Below the pieces are notes generated by a model. The model saw only the letters and a program-made list of their open reading frames with translations, was not told the origin of the DNA and made no database searches. Shown one piece after another: positions 1 through 9,405 of a stretch of 64,000 nucleotides of DNA; positions within the stretch are counted from its first letter, which is position 1; each line of letters begins with the position of its first letter. A program made the position numbers and the translations under genes. Source of the DNA: a virus; the IMG/VR virus record IMGVR_UViG_3300035670_000030, positions 79,731-143,730 of that record; one strand, given 5' to 3'.

Positions 1-2
1 CT

Positions 3-116
3 ATCCAGAAAAAAATGGAAGGTGCCGAAAATTGGTCTAGTATAAAAGATATATCTCCGTTATCGATGTTTACAATTATTAGCGGAATTAAAAATAAAAA
101 TAAAAAATCTATGTAA
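3..116 (+). CDS. 3' end of a plus-strand gene (partial)
   Basis: An open frame enters from the left edge of the window and stops with TAA at 114-116, giving 37 residues ending in GIKNKNKKSM. The gene is truncated by the window, so no function can be assigned. It converges on, and overlaps by 8 bp, the end of the minus-strand gene that stops at 109. The other two plus frames are closed within about 45 bases, which makes this the only coding possibility here. Lysine-rich and AT-rich composition matches the neighbouring phage genes. Confidence 0.45.
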   Translation: MQKKMEGAENWSSIKDISPLSMFTIISGIKNKNKKSM

Positions 117-1950
117 TTTTTGGTGGAAAGATATTATTTTTATCAAAATCATCTCTTTGCCACTCTAAGAGTTCAAAACTTGGCTGCTTAAGGTAACTAA
201 TTTTAAAAGTATTATTTATCTCTTTCTCAAAAGAGAGTTCTTTACAATCTTTATTGTCAAAGATAAATTCTTGTTCTTTTAGTCTAAATACTTCAATATC
301 AAATGAATTATTAGATAATTTTATTTGACATTTAGTTTTTTCAAATTCTAATTCTTTTTCTTCTTCTGCACAGTCACTAGTTTTATACTTTGGTGGATCA
401 ATCTGAATTGTATCACTAGTTGTTAAAATATAATTTATAGACATCGGATTAGTAGAACCTATTCTGTCATAATTATCGTTTGTTGTTGCTAATATGCTTG
501 CTGGACTCTCAGTATTTAGCATACTTACAATATCATCTTCTTCTAGTAATTTTAAAATATTCAACATTAATTCAGCATTTTGACCAACTGTATAAGAAGA
601 AGTTTGTGCGCTTGATGATGACGATGACGATGATGAACTACTTATATCTTCACATTCTGTATCTTCACAATTTTTATCTTTATCTATAATAGATCCGTAT
701 AAATATATTTCATGGTAAAGCTCAAAAAAACACATATATATTTTTTTACTTCTGATATAAAATAAGTCAGAAATGTAAAAATCTAAATATTGGTAAGTAG
801 AATCTACAATACTATTATTATTATTTATATTATATTTTGCAGATCCAAATTTAGTAAATTCTTTTTCAAAGTTTTTTTGTTTATCAACAATATCTGGTGT
901 TAAAGGGGATACTCCGCCAAGGTCATAAGTATGTTTATTAATTACAGATAAAACATTATCAATATTTCCAAAAATATCTGAAAAAGGATTTTGCGATATA
1001 ATGACAGGGTCATTTATAAATGTAGAGTTAAAATTAAATTTATTACTATTTTGAAAAATAGATTTAAATGCGTTTGAATCAAAAGCCCATTCATCTTTAA
1101 AGATCTTAGTATTTGAATTATAAAGTAATTCTTCTTTATTTTTATCTTCTTTAATATTAATAATGGTTTCATAATTTACAGAGTCAGCGCCTAATCTTTT
1201 TTGAAGCTCTTGAAAATCAAAAATTTTTGTAGAATTAAAATTTATATTATGTTTAATTTTTTGATTATATTCAATTGGTTTATACCATACTACTGTAGCT
1301 TCTATTCTAACATTTGCTCCTAATGTATCTACAGCTGTAAATGATAAGGTTGATAAAGGTGTTTTTGGAATTAAGTTCTGATTAAATGCTGATGCAGCAT
1401 TTCCATCTGTAATTTTTGTACCATTTAAATAGCCTATATCATCAGCCACACCAACTGCTTTAAAATATGTTGGACTACCATCTGGACTATTAAAAACTAT
1501 AGGCCCAGCAGTATCTCCAGCTTCCGCTCCACCATCTTTAAAATCTCTTTTACATTCCGGACATTCTGGTGAAAAATTATTTCCTTTTGATTCTATTTCT
1601 ATATCAGAATTAATTATAACACCTTTAATCATTTTATGAAATAGTCCTTTATATTTATAAAATTCTGTTTCTGGAATTATAAGATAATTTTTACAAAATT
1701 TATTTGGAAATTCTAATTTATCAAATAGTGTAGAACCATATTTATTTTTTTTATACCATTTAAAAACCTCTTCCTCAGTTTCAAATTCTTTCGGCTTTTC
1801 TACGCTTGAATCCGGATCTTTTTCTGCAAAAGACGCTCTAAAAAAATGAATTGGAACATCGCTTATACGCCTATCTATAGAAAATTCTGGACGATACCCA
1901 AAATTACTATAAATACCATGAAAAACATGTTTATTTATTTTTGTCGCCAT
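109..1950 (-). CDS. Virion adhesin-like protein with poly-Ser linker and shared helical tag
   Basis: 613 residues; no family recognised for the bulk of the protein. Seen in the sequence: a CPEC pair near residue 130, a poly-Ser run near residues 436-447, and directly after it a helical segment beginning SYTVGQNAELM (about residues 450-475). That segment recurs almost exactly at the C-terminus of the protein starting at 6451. Unlike there, about 140 further residues follow the tag here. It is the last gene of a run of adjacent minus-strand tail genes (4-bp gap to the upstream gene), so a structural or host-contact role is inferred from context. It could be a fibre subunit or an accessory virion protein. 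Confidence 0.6.
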   Translation of the reverse strand: MATKINKHVFHGIYSNFGYRPEFSIDRRISDVPIHFFRASFAEKDPDSSVEKPKEFETEEEVFKWYKKNKYGSTLFDKLEFPNKFCKNYLIIPETEFYKYKGLFHKMIKGVIINSDIEIESKGNNFSPECPECKRDFKDGGAEAGDTAGPIVFNSPDGSPTYFKAVGVADDIGYLNGTKITDGNAASAFNQNLIPKTPLSTLSFTAVDTLGANVRIEATVVWYKPIEYNQKIKHNINFNSTKIFDFQELQKRLGADSVNYETIINIKEDKNKEELLYNSNTKIFKDEWAFDSNAFKSIFQNSNKFNFNSTFINDPVIISQNPFSDIFGNIDNVLSVINKHTYDLGGVSPLTPDIVDKQKNFEKEFTKFGSAKYNINNNNSIVDSTYQYLDFYISDLFYIRSKKIYMCFFELYHEIYLYGSIIDKDKNCEDTECEDISSSSSSSSSSSAQTSSYTVGQNAELMLNILKLLEEDDIVSMLNTESPASILATTNDNYDRIGSTNPMSINYILTTSDTIQIDPPKYKTSDCAEEEKELEFEKTKCQIKLSNNSFDIEVFRLKEQEFIFDNKDCKELSFEKEINNTFKISYLKQPSFELLEWQRDDFDKNNIFPPKIT

Positions 1951-1954
1951 TTTA

Positions 1955-2530
1955 TTAAAAATTCAATCTGCCACCAGCAAATGGAACTGGATAAATAACT
2001 GGAACTCCGTCAAATACCATGTTACACATTAATAAATTCGTGTTAATATTTTGCATAATATAAGCAGTATTCACAGCACTTTCATTTCCAGGAAGACCAG
2101 CAACAGCTTCATCATCTGAGACAAAAACACCAATAATAATTCTTGCTTCAATTTGTCTTAAATTATCACCTGATTCAAAAGTTACTGGTTGTAGCTCGTT
2201 AACTGTTTTATCATCTGAAACCCAAATAATTCTGGCCTCTTGGGCTTGTAAATTATTAACAGATACTTTTAAAACACAATAATAATTTTCACCAGGAAAA
2301 GAACTTGGAACTTCTTGAGGAAAATCTAATCCTTCAATGGGAATTTTTAACCATTGTAAATATTTACTAGTTATTCCCATTCCAGTAAAAAGACGAGAAT
2401 GGTAATTAACTGCCAATGTATAAATAGGAGTTCCGTCTGAACGCGTGCCCTGTTTACCAATATCAATTTTAAACGGATGTGTTTGTCCAGCTGTAGGTCT
2501 AGTAATACCAATTTTATTATAATTCGACAT
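1955..2530 (-). CDS. Putative tail structural protein (191 aa)
   Basis: 191 residues, mostly predicted beta with few charged clusters, no membrane segment and no recognised motif. It begins MSNYNKIGIT and ends with an aromatic residue (GGRLNF), a pattern often seen in virion proteins. It lies between two large adhesin-type genes with 4-bp gaps on either side, so it is almost certainly co-transcribed with them. Function is unknown; a virion or fibre-assembly role is inferred only from position. Confidence 0.6.
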   Translation of the reverse strand: MSNYNKIGITRPTAGQTHPFKIDIGKQGTRSDGTPIYTLAVNYHSRLFTGMGITSKYLQWLKIPIEGLDFPQEVPSSFPGENYYCVLKVSVNNLQAQEARIIWVSDDKTVNELQPVTFESGDNLRQIEARIIIGVFVSDDEAVAGLPGNESAVNTAYIMQNINTNLLMCNMVFDGVPVIYPVPFAGGRLNF

Positions 2531-2534
2531 AAAC

Positions 2535-3590
2535 TTATCCTTCTAAAATATCTGTGAAAAATATATTATTTCCACTAATAATATATTGGAATTTATTTCC
2601 AAAAATATTATATGGATTTGGTTTATATATTTCAATATTTAAGCCAGTATAGATTGTAGATTGATTTAATGGTATAATACCAGATCCTGAAAATTGACTA
2701 ATACCAGTATTAAAAGATATTGGAACGCCAGAATAATTTTGTGGGTTTCTCGGATCTTTAAACCCTGTTAATATTGTATAATTTCCACTAAAACTATCTT
2801 CCCAAAGAATACCTGATATATTTTTAAATAACTCTATAGGCTCTACTTGTTTAGTATAAAAACCAGAATTTTCAACAGTAATATTAAAAACGCCTGAAAA
2901 AGAACCAATCCAAGAATTAGCTCTTGGTCTATAACTTTCTCCGCCAGTAAAATATCTATTGTGAATTTTAATTGACTCTAAATTACTAGAGTCTCTATAA
3001 ATTCTAAGATCATTGCCATTTTCTCCTTCTCGTAAATAAGAAAATAAAAATAGTTTATTGTCTATTTGATAACCAGTAACCCCAACAATTGTTTGTAATA
3101 AAGTATATCCTTGATCATTAAATCCTCCTGTTGCTCCAGAATTTAAATTATTTAATAAATTTAAAGGAGAACTAAATTGACCTGGATTATCTGCTCCAGT
3201 ATTATAATAAAATAAGAAATCAGCTATACTTATATAATCTCCATTTTGAAGTCCAGACCCCGTATTATCTATAAATTCTATGATATTTTGAGCTGATTTA
3301 AAACCTGTAACATAATTAAGATAAACTCTTGTTTGTTGACCTGGATGAGTTAATTGTAAGTTTTGCCAAGTATATGAACCACTTCCATCTCCAATATAAC
3401 CATTTAAAACACCAGTTGTAAAATAAATAACTGGCTGTAATCCAGTTGGATTTAAAATAGTTCCAGTAAAAATTTGATTATCAAAAGAAGTAATATAACC
3501 ATGCCCACGATATGAATTGATTGTTGTATTTATACGGTTATCAATGGTATGATAAAAATCTACTTTTTTTATCCTAATAATCTCAGACAT
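2535..3590 (-). CDS. Putative tail fibre/adhesin protein, Gly/Ser/Thr-rich
   Basis: 351 residues, rich in Gly, Thr, Ser, Asn and Tyr with frequent YTG, FTG and SGN triplets. The same compositional signature is found in the large tail proteins upstream (genes starting at 9403 and 13835). No catalytic motif or membrane segment is visible. It is adjacent (2-bp gap) to the 952-residue adhesin and belongs to the same minus-strand run. A beta-rich fibre or fibre-associated protein is the best inference. Confidence 0.6.
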   Translation of the reverse strand: MSEIIRIKKVDFYHTIDNRINTTINSYRGHGYITSFDNQIFTGTILNPTGLQPVIYFTTGVLNGYIGDGSGSYTWQNLQLTHPGQQTRVYLNYVTGFKSAQNIIEFIDNTGSGLQNGDYISIADFLFYYNTGADNPGQFSSPLNLLNNLNSGATGGFNDQGYTLLQTIVGVTGYQIDNKLFLFSYLREGENGNDLRIYRDSSNLESIKIHNRYFTGGESYRPRANSWIGSFSGVFNITVENSGFYTKQVEPIELFKNISGILWEDSFSGNYTILTGFKDPRNPQNYSGVPISFNTGISQFSGSGIIPLNQSTIYTGLNIEIYKPNPYNIFGNKFQYIISGNNIFFTDILEG

Positions 3591-3592
3591 AA

Positions 3593-6451
3593 TTATTTAT
3601 TAGTCAAGTTAATAATTTCGTCATCTTCTAAGAGTTTCAAAATATTTAACATCAATTCAGCGCTTTGCCCTACTGTGTAAGAAGAAAAAGATGAAGGTTC
3701 TTGAATTGACGAAGACGAAGATGAAGATGAGGACGATTGACAACATGGATCTAATTGGCATGGGCATGTTGGCGGATCTGATACTTTAACACACTGATAA
3801 CAAATATCATTACCTCCAGGACAATTAACAATTTGAGTTTGTGCTTTAAGATATCCTTTTTCAATAAATTTATCTAGTCTAAATGGAATTGGAGTTTTCC
3901 AAGCATTGACATCTGTACATTGTTTTGGATCACATACGAATAATTCAGCAGCCGGAAAGCTCATTTCTTCTTCGCAATTAAATGCTTGTTGCTGCCAACT
4001 AAATTCAGCTGGGTCAGCATCATTTGCGCAATTATAATTCAAACAACATACATCTCTATTATCATTAATTTCAGTACAGTCTGCATTTTTTTCTACATAT
4101 TGCCAACAAGGATTTTTAAAAACTACGTCTGGCAATCCTACTTCTTTTAAATTTTCACAGCAATCACAAATCGGGCATTTGCTCTCATTTTCTTTATAAT
4201 ATCTTCCACAAGATAGTTCTCTAAATGATTGCCATTCGGCTTCCATTGTGTAAGGTTCGCTAGATATGTTAAGTGTATAATTATTAAATTCTGACTGCCC
4301 ATCTTGACAACTACTCAACCTACTATTAATAGTACCATTTAATTTAGCAACTATAGATGGATTCAATGAGCTAGCACAAATTGTTCTAATAAAATCATCT
4401 GAAACCTCAATATCTGCAGTATTTTCAAGTAACCCCTGATTAATTCTACCACCTTGTCCTTGATAAGTTTTACCTAAAAATACAAATGACATTGTTAGAC
4501 TTGTATGGTCACATTCAATAGGACTACTTTTTCCAAGTACAGAAATTTTAACCTTATCTGTACTACAATAAGGAACTGCACTTACTATTTCTACAGTTGG
4601 GGGCATTTCACAACAACTATACTCTGGTGATGGTGTTGGGGTTGGAGTAGGTGTTGGGGTTGGAGTGGGTGTTGGGGTTGGAGTAGGTGTTGGGGTTGGA
4701 GTAGGTGTTGGGGAAGGTGACGGCGATGGTCCTGTAGTACAATCTGCTTGAGTAGTGCTATTATCAATAACAAAATCATTTTGAACAAGTTCTTCAACTT
4801 GAGCGATCTCATTGACAATATTAAAATTAACTTTTGAATCTACAAATAAAGCACAATCTGGAACTATGCTTGTGCAATAACATTGTCTAATTATAACAGA
4901 TGAAGTGCCTAATTGCGTTGGAGTTCCTTCTATTAAATTACTTTTTACTGTCGATAACGTTAATCCATTTGGTAAAGATCCACTTATAACACTCCAACTA
5001 TTTGGTAACAACCCAAAACTTCTCCACAAATTTTCTTCTAAATCAATTCCATGATCCACAAGACAGCCTGGGGTATTGATACTATTCACAATTAATAAAT
5101 TAGATGGAGTCCATCTAGGAGTATTTATTAAAAGATTTAATGTCTGTTCATTAGATAATCTTGCTAATGTTTGTAAATTAGGTGAGCTTGAACTAGAGCT
5201 CTCACCACCTCCACCGACACATTCAAATATTAATCTACTATTATCTACAGAATACAAATTTCCGGTAGAAGTAGGAGAATTTGTTATATTAATATTGACA
5301 AAAGAATCTCTATATATTAAGCATGGTGGATACAATCCAGTACAGTAACATTGACGTATTAATACTTTTCTACTTTCAGATTGTGTTGGTGTCCCTGTTA
5401 TAAGCCCAAATGCGCCAGTTGATAATGTTAAACCAGCAGGCAGGGAACCAGAAATTATATTCCAAGTATTTGGAACAAGACCAGTAGTTTGCCATAAATT
5501 ATTATTAGGAGCTATAAAACTAAAAAATACGTTACCAACTTGACCAGGTTGTAATACTGAAGGTAACTCATTTACCAACATTGGTTGATTTAAGACACCG
5601 CTTAAAGTTTGCTCATTTGTCAAAACAGAAACAAATGTTTTTAATGGGTCTATACTAGAACTCGAACTTGAGCTCGAACCCAAGCTCGAACTTGAACTCG
5701 AGCTACTTGAGCAAGTAGGACATATATCATTCAGGCCCCATTTATTATTTAAATATTCACATAATTGTAAACGTTCTTGACAAGTCATAGTTTTATTAAA
5801 AACCATTAACTCACCTAAATCATAACTATAACCTTCTTGAAAAATTCCCGATAAACCAATAGTACCACCAGGTTTTTGAGCATTAATTCTTTCATCATTA
5901 AGATATTGGAAATTATTTAAATTTTTTATCTGATTTAATTTTTTAAATGTGTTACCATTTCGGCCAAAGTAGTTGCTTCCACTATAAATCCATTGGTCAA
6001 CAATAAAATTTTCAGTACCCGTAAGACTTCCATAAGAATCAACAGCGAAACTAGGGCCTATAACCTTGTTACCAGAAGTATACATTCCTATAAAAACATT
6101 TGTTCCAGATCCGTTATCAATTGGCGTGTATACTGCTGCTAATTTTGATACGCCAGAAATACCAGAACATGGTAAAGAAAATGGTATTAATGGAATATCA
6201 TTTAATAGTTGAACATTATCCCATTTATGCACAAAAACTATATGTAATGGAATATTTAAATCAATTACTGGAAATTCTTCGTTAATTAATTCGCCACTAG
6301 AATTAATTCTAATAAAATCTATACCATTTCCAGAATAATAGCCAAATGATTGCGTGACACCAGCCATACCAGTTACGCCAGTCATTTTGAATAAGAAATT
6401 ATTCTCAGATTTATCTCTAATTCCTGAAATTGTACCAATAAAATTAACCAT
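3593..6451 (-). CDS. Large modular adhesin: LamG-like, two Ig-like repeats, Pro-Thr linker, Cys-rich domain
   Basis: 952 residues, clearly modular. Residues 1-240 look like a concanavalin A/LamG-type lectin fold, with the characteristic end GELMVFNKTMT..ERLQLCEYLNNKWG. A poly-Ser linker follows. Two tandem ~110-residue copies of a putative Ig (He_PIG-like) domain share SGSLP.GLTLS, TPTQ and IRQCYCT. Then come a Pro-Ser/Pro-Thr stretch of about 38 residues (near 610), a long cysteine-rich region (CPICDCC, CCLNYNC, CPCQLDPCC), another poly-Ser run, and the C-terminal tag SYTVGQSAELM shared with the gene ending at 109. The likely role is a host-surface-binding virion appendage. The Pro-Thr stretch is encoded by an 18-bp tandem repeat at about 4630-4715. 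A GTGTAA motif and an AAGG-rich leader precede the start. Confidence 0.8.
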   Translation of the reverse strand: MVNFIGTISGIRDKSENNFLFKMTGVTGMAGVTQSFGYYSGNGIDFIRINSSGELINEEFPVIDLNIPLHIVFVHKWDNVQLLNDIPLIPFSLPCSGISGVSKLAAVYTPIDNGSGTNVFIGMYTSGNKVIGPSFAVDSYGSLTGTENFIVDQWIYSGSNYFGRNGNTFKKLNQIKNLNNFQYLNDERINAQKPGGTIGLSGIFQEGYSYDLGELMVFNKTMTCQERLQLCEYLNNKWGLNDICPTCSSSSSSSSSLGSSSSSSSSIDPLKTFVSVLTNEQTLSGVLNQPMLVNELPSVLQPGQVGNVFFSFIAPNNNLWQTTGLVPNTWNIISGSLPAGLTLSTGAFGLITGTPTQSESRKVLIRQCYCTGLYPPCLIYRDSFVNINITNSPTSTGNLYSVDNSRLIFECVGGGGESSSSSSPNLQTLARLSNEQTLNLLINTPRWTPSNLLIVNSINTPGCLVDHGIDLEENLWRSFGLLPNSWSVISGSLPNGLTLSTVKSNLIEGTPTQLGTSSVIIRQCYCTSIVPDCALFVDSKVNFNIVNEIAQVEELVQNDFVIDNSTTQADCTTGPSPSPSPTPTPTPTPTPTPTPTPTPTPTPTPTPSPEYSCCEMPPTVEIVSAVPYCSTDKVKISVLGKSSPIECDHTSLTMSFVFLGKTYQGQGGRINQGLLENTADIEVSDDFIRTICASSLNPSIVAKLNGTINSRLSSCQDGQSEFNNYTLNISSEPYTMEAEWQSFRELSCGRYYKENESKCPICDCCENLKEVGLPDVVFKNPCWQYVEKNADCTEINDNRDVCCLNYNCANDADPAEFSWQQQAFNCEEEMSFPAAELFVCDPKQCTDVNAWKTPIPFRLDKFIEKGYLKAQTQIVNCPGGNDICYQCVKVSDPPTCPCQLDPCCQSSSSSSSSSSIQEPSSFSSYTVGQSAELMLNILKLLEDDEIINLTNK

Positions 6452-6474
6452 TTTTACCTTTTTCCTTATATATG

Positions 6475-6480
6475 TTACAC
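6475..6480 (-). promoter_or_regulatory. Candidate late-promoter motif GTGTAA
   Basis: GTGTAA followed by CATATATAAGG lies 23 nt upstream of the adhesin start at 6451. It is one of at least eleven GTGTAA copies found ahead of gene blocks in this AT-rich region. An AAGG-containing leader follows. Confidence 0.4.
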
Positions 6481-6523
6481 TTAAAAAATATTATTATATA
6501 ATTTTAAAATTAAATATTTAATT

Positions 6524-9403
6524 TTATAAACTACTCGATGACGAAGTACTCGATAATGAGCTACTCGACGAATTTTCTAATATAATATCGTTATTTTCCG
6601 GATCTACCCATAAAGTATTTACGATTAAAGTCTCAGAACTTGACGAAGAACTACTCGATGACGAACTACTCGACAATGAACTGCTAGATGACGAACTACT
6701 CGAGGACGAACTAGAATTAAGATCTAAAAATAATATATTAGATGATCCTTCTGGATCTATCCATAAATTTGAACTAAATAATGATTCTGGTAAACTAGAA
6801 CTACTACTACTACTACTTGGGAATCCTGCGCAAGTAAAATAACGATTGTCACATTCGCTATCCCATTCAATTTCACAGCAAACAAAATCAGCATCAATAA
6901 CCTCCTGATAACAAATATTATTAGTGTCAATATAACTAGGAGGAATTACCGTGCAACCAAAAGAAGAACTAGAACTAGACGTAATATTTTTATTAAATAT
7001 AAATTTTAAAGATTTGCATCCAGTGATGATATCAAAATTTAAATTAAGATTACCAGTATTACTATAATTTTCATAAATTGTGTTATAATTATTATTATCT
7101 CTTGAAAATTGAAGTATTACTCCAGTTGGAATAAAACCACTCTCAAACTCAATATTAAACCCAGTAAAATCAAAAAATTTATTAGTAACAGAGTAACCTA
7201 AAAATAAATCATTATTTATATCTCCAGATATTTCTCCATAAGGATAAATATTTTTATTTTCATTAAAAGCATACCAAGCTGGATATGATAAAGAATCATT
7301 ACTATAAAAAACTTCCCCAGAAAAAGAATTATTATTTAAAATTCCCCCTGAAGGATTATTATATCCAGTTAAATTTGGAGCAACAGGATAAACAGAAAAA
7401 AATTCTGAATTATTTATAGTAACTGGTATTCCTGTGTATAACTCAATTTTTCTAAATCCTATTCCACTACTTGATTTTTGACCCGTAAAATTATGAGGCC
7501 AATTTTGTCCAGACTTAATTTCAATTCTAGCATAATTATAACTAGCATTATTATTAATTAATTGATCGGCATTATTACATTCTAGTATTATTTGTTGTGG
7601 ATATTCATAGAAATTTAAATCTTCACTTCTTAGAAAAAGCCCGTTACCAGACCGACTATCTATTGTTGTCCATGGGCCTTCTCTATTAATTGATAATTGT
7701 AAATCAAAATTATATGGATATTTTAAAGCATTAAAGTCTAACTCAAAAGAATAAAAAGATATTTTACTTTTTATTGATGGTTCATAAAATTTAAAGAATA
7801 TTCCTATATCGCCAGTATTTCCAGTTAAATAAAAATATTCATTACCAATAAATGCTTTATCTGACAAAGAGTTATTTTCAGATGCAAATCCACTTCCACC
7901 ATATATAAATAACCCCTCTTCTTGATTAATTATCGGATTTAACAAAACGCCAGTAGATTCGTTTATTATTATATTGCCTAAATTAATCTCTCCAGAATTA
8001 TTAGAAATTATATTTCCAAATAAAAGTCCTGTTAGTCCTACAATTTTATTTCCAGATCCAGTATAATTTAAACCAGTAATATTATTTGATTCCCAAAATA
8101 ATTTTTTATTATATAAAAAATAATCTCCAGTATAATAACCAGAACCAGTTAAACTTTGTAGTCCTGTTTTAATATTTATACTATTAAAATAAAAACCTGT
8201 TAGATTAATATTTCTTGTTTCTGAAAATAACCCGTACCCATAGACAAAACCAGTTAAGGGTGAATTTAAGAATCCTGTAGCTGTAATTAAAGTTCCTTCT
8301 GGAGAATTTCCTGTTCCACTAGCCCCAAGTAATGGCAAACGATATTGGTAATTAAGTTCTCCCGTGGCAAATTGTAGTTCTCTATAGCTTTCTGATAAAA
8401 TGCCTGTCGGAAATTGGTTATAGTAATCTCTTTCTAAAAAAGAAGTGCCTAAACCTGTTAAAACGCCAGTAATATAATCAAAACCATATATAAATCCAGA
8501 TGCGTTTCCACTTATAAAACCACTTGCGGCAAATTCTCCAAGAATTAATTCACCAGTATGCCCAGAAATATTTTTTATTAATATTGTTACGTTTAGTGGG
8601 TCTGGATATATCGTTCTTAATTCAAAATTATAATATTGCCCAAAAGTAAAATTATCAATAAGACCTGTTCCGCCAGTATAGCCTGTAAATAAATCAATAA
8701 AATAAACTGGCCCTGGAATCGAATCAAAAGAGATAGTATTTTGAATATTCCCAAAATTAGTATTTAAAAATAAAGTAGCTAAAGACGGAGTAACTTCATT
8801 AATACTAACTTGATCGTCAAATTCTGGTTTTAAAATTATTTGACCAGATTGATTTCCAGATATGATAAATAATGGTAAACTTTGGATTTCATAATCTGTA
8901 TTTTCATTAAATAAAGTGCCGCTAAAAATTCTAAAGGATTTTTGAGATTCATTTTCTAAATTCTTAATAACTCCAGTTAAGTTTTGTCCAAAAAAACCAC
9001 TTTTTGGAAAGATTATATTATAATTTGGCTTATCTCCTTGAATATAAAAATCGTATTCAATTTCAGAGCCAGTAGTTTTTACATAAAAATAATCATAGTA
9101 TGAATTGTCCAATTTCGGAGAAAATAAACATACTGGATTTTGATTTATAAAATAATTAATATATCCAGAACCAATATTTCCGGAAAAGCTTACTACTTCT
9201 CTTGGATTATAAGACCATACATATTTGTTATTAAAATCAAAAATATTTCCATCTTTAAAGGAGAAGATTTGTAATGTTTTTTCATCTCCTGAAAAACCAA
9301 TTTCTGAAACACCAGAACAAGTAGAATTTGTAGCATTAAATGAAAAAGAAAATTCATTTTGTGCTGCAAAATTTCTATACTGTATTCCAGAAGTAATAAT
9401 CAT
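6524..9403 (-). CDS. Large Thr-Gly-rich tail/adhesin protein with poly-Ser-linked C-terminus
   Basis: 959 residues. The first ~810 are beta-type, with dense [ILFY]TG and SG dipeptides and an approximately periodic look (LTGSG, YTGSG, LTGFYF). A segment around residues 600-700 (NREGPWTTIDSRSGNG, YARIEIKSGQNWPHNFTG) resembles a discoidin/carbohydrate-binding beta sandwich. Near residue 850 a cysteine motif C..EVIDADFVCC..EWDSEC.....TC appears, like those of extracellular proteins of Verrucomicrobia, Planctomycetes and Myxobacteria. The C-terminal ~120 residues alternate poly-Ser runs with two copies of a short LWVDPE-type strand. It probably forms a distal tail or fibre component. It lies next to the hub-like gene. 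Confidence 0.7.
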   Translation of the reverse strand: MIITSGIQYRNFAAQNEFSFSFNATNSTCSGVSEIGFSGDEKTLQIFSFKDGNIFDFNNKYVWSYNPREVVSFSGNIGSGYINYFINQNPVCLFSPKLDNSYYDYFYVKTTGSEIEYDFYIQGDKPNYNIIFPKSGFFGQNLTGVIKNLENESQKSFRIFSGTLFNENTDYEIQSLPLFIISGNQSGQIILKPEFDDQVSINEVTPSLATLFLNTNFGNIQNTISFDSIPGPVYFIDLFTGYTGGTGLIDNFTFGQYYNFELRTIYPDPLNVTILIKNISGHTGELILGEFAASGFISGNASGFIYGFDYITGVLTGLGTSFLERDYYNQFPTGILSESYRELQFATGELNYQYRLPLLGASGTGNSPEGTLITATGFLNSPLTGFVYGYGLFSETRNINLTGFYFNSINIKTGLQSLTGSGYYTGDYFLYNKKLFWESNNITGLNYTGSGNKIVGLTGLLFGNIISNNSGEINLGNIIINESTGVLLNPIINQEEGLFIYGGSGFASENNSLSDKAFIGNEYFYLTGNTGDIGIFFKFYEPSIKSKISFYSFELDFNALKYPYNFDLQLSINREGPWTTIDSRSGNGLFLRSEDLNFYEYPQQIILECNNADQLINNNASYNYARIEIKSGQNWPHNFTGQKSSSGIGFRKIELYTGIPVTINNSEFFSVYPVAPNLTGYNNPSGGILNNNSFSGEVFYSNDSLSYPAWYAFNENKNIYPYGEISGDINNDLFLGYSVTNKFFDFTGFNIEFESGFIPTGVILQFSRDNNNYNTIYENYSNTGNLNLNFDIITGCKSLKFIFNKNITSSSSSSFGCTVIPPSYIDTNNICYQEVIDADFVCCEIEWDSECDNRYFTCAGFPSSSSSSSSLPESLFSSNLWIDPEGSSNILFLDLNSSSSSSSSSSSSSLSSSSSSSSSSSSSETLIVNTLWVDPENNDIILENSSSSSLSSTSSSSSL

Positions 9404-9405
9404 AT

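Noticed and set aside
6650-6720. Tandem repeats as a microsatellite or regulatory array
   Set aside because: They code in frame for a poly-Ser linker with mixed Ser codons.
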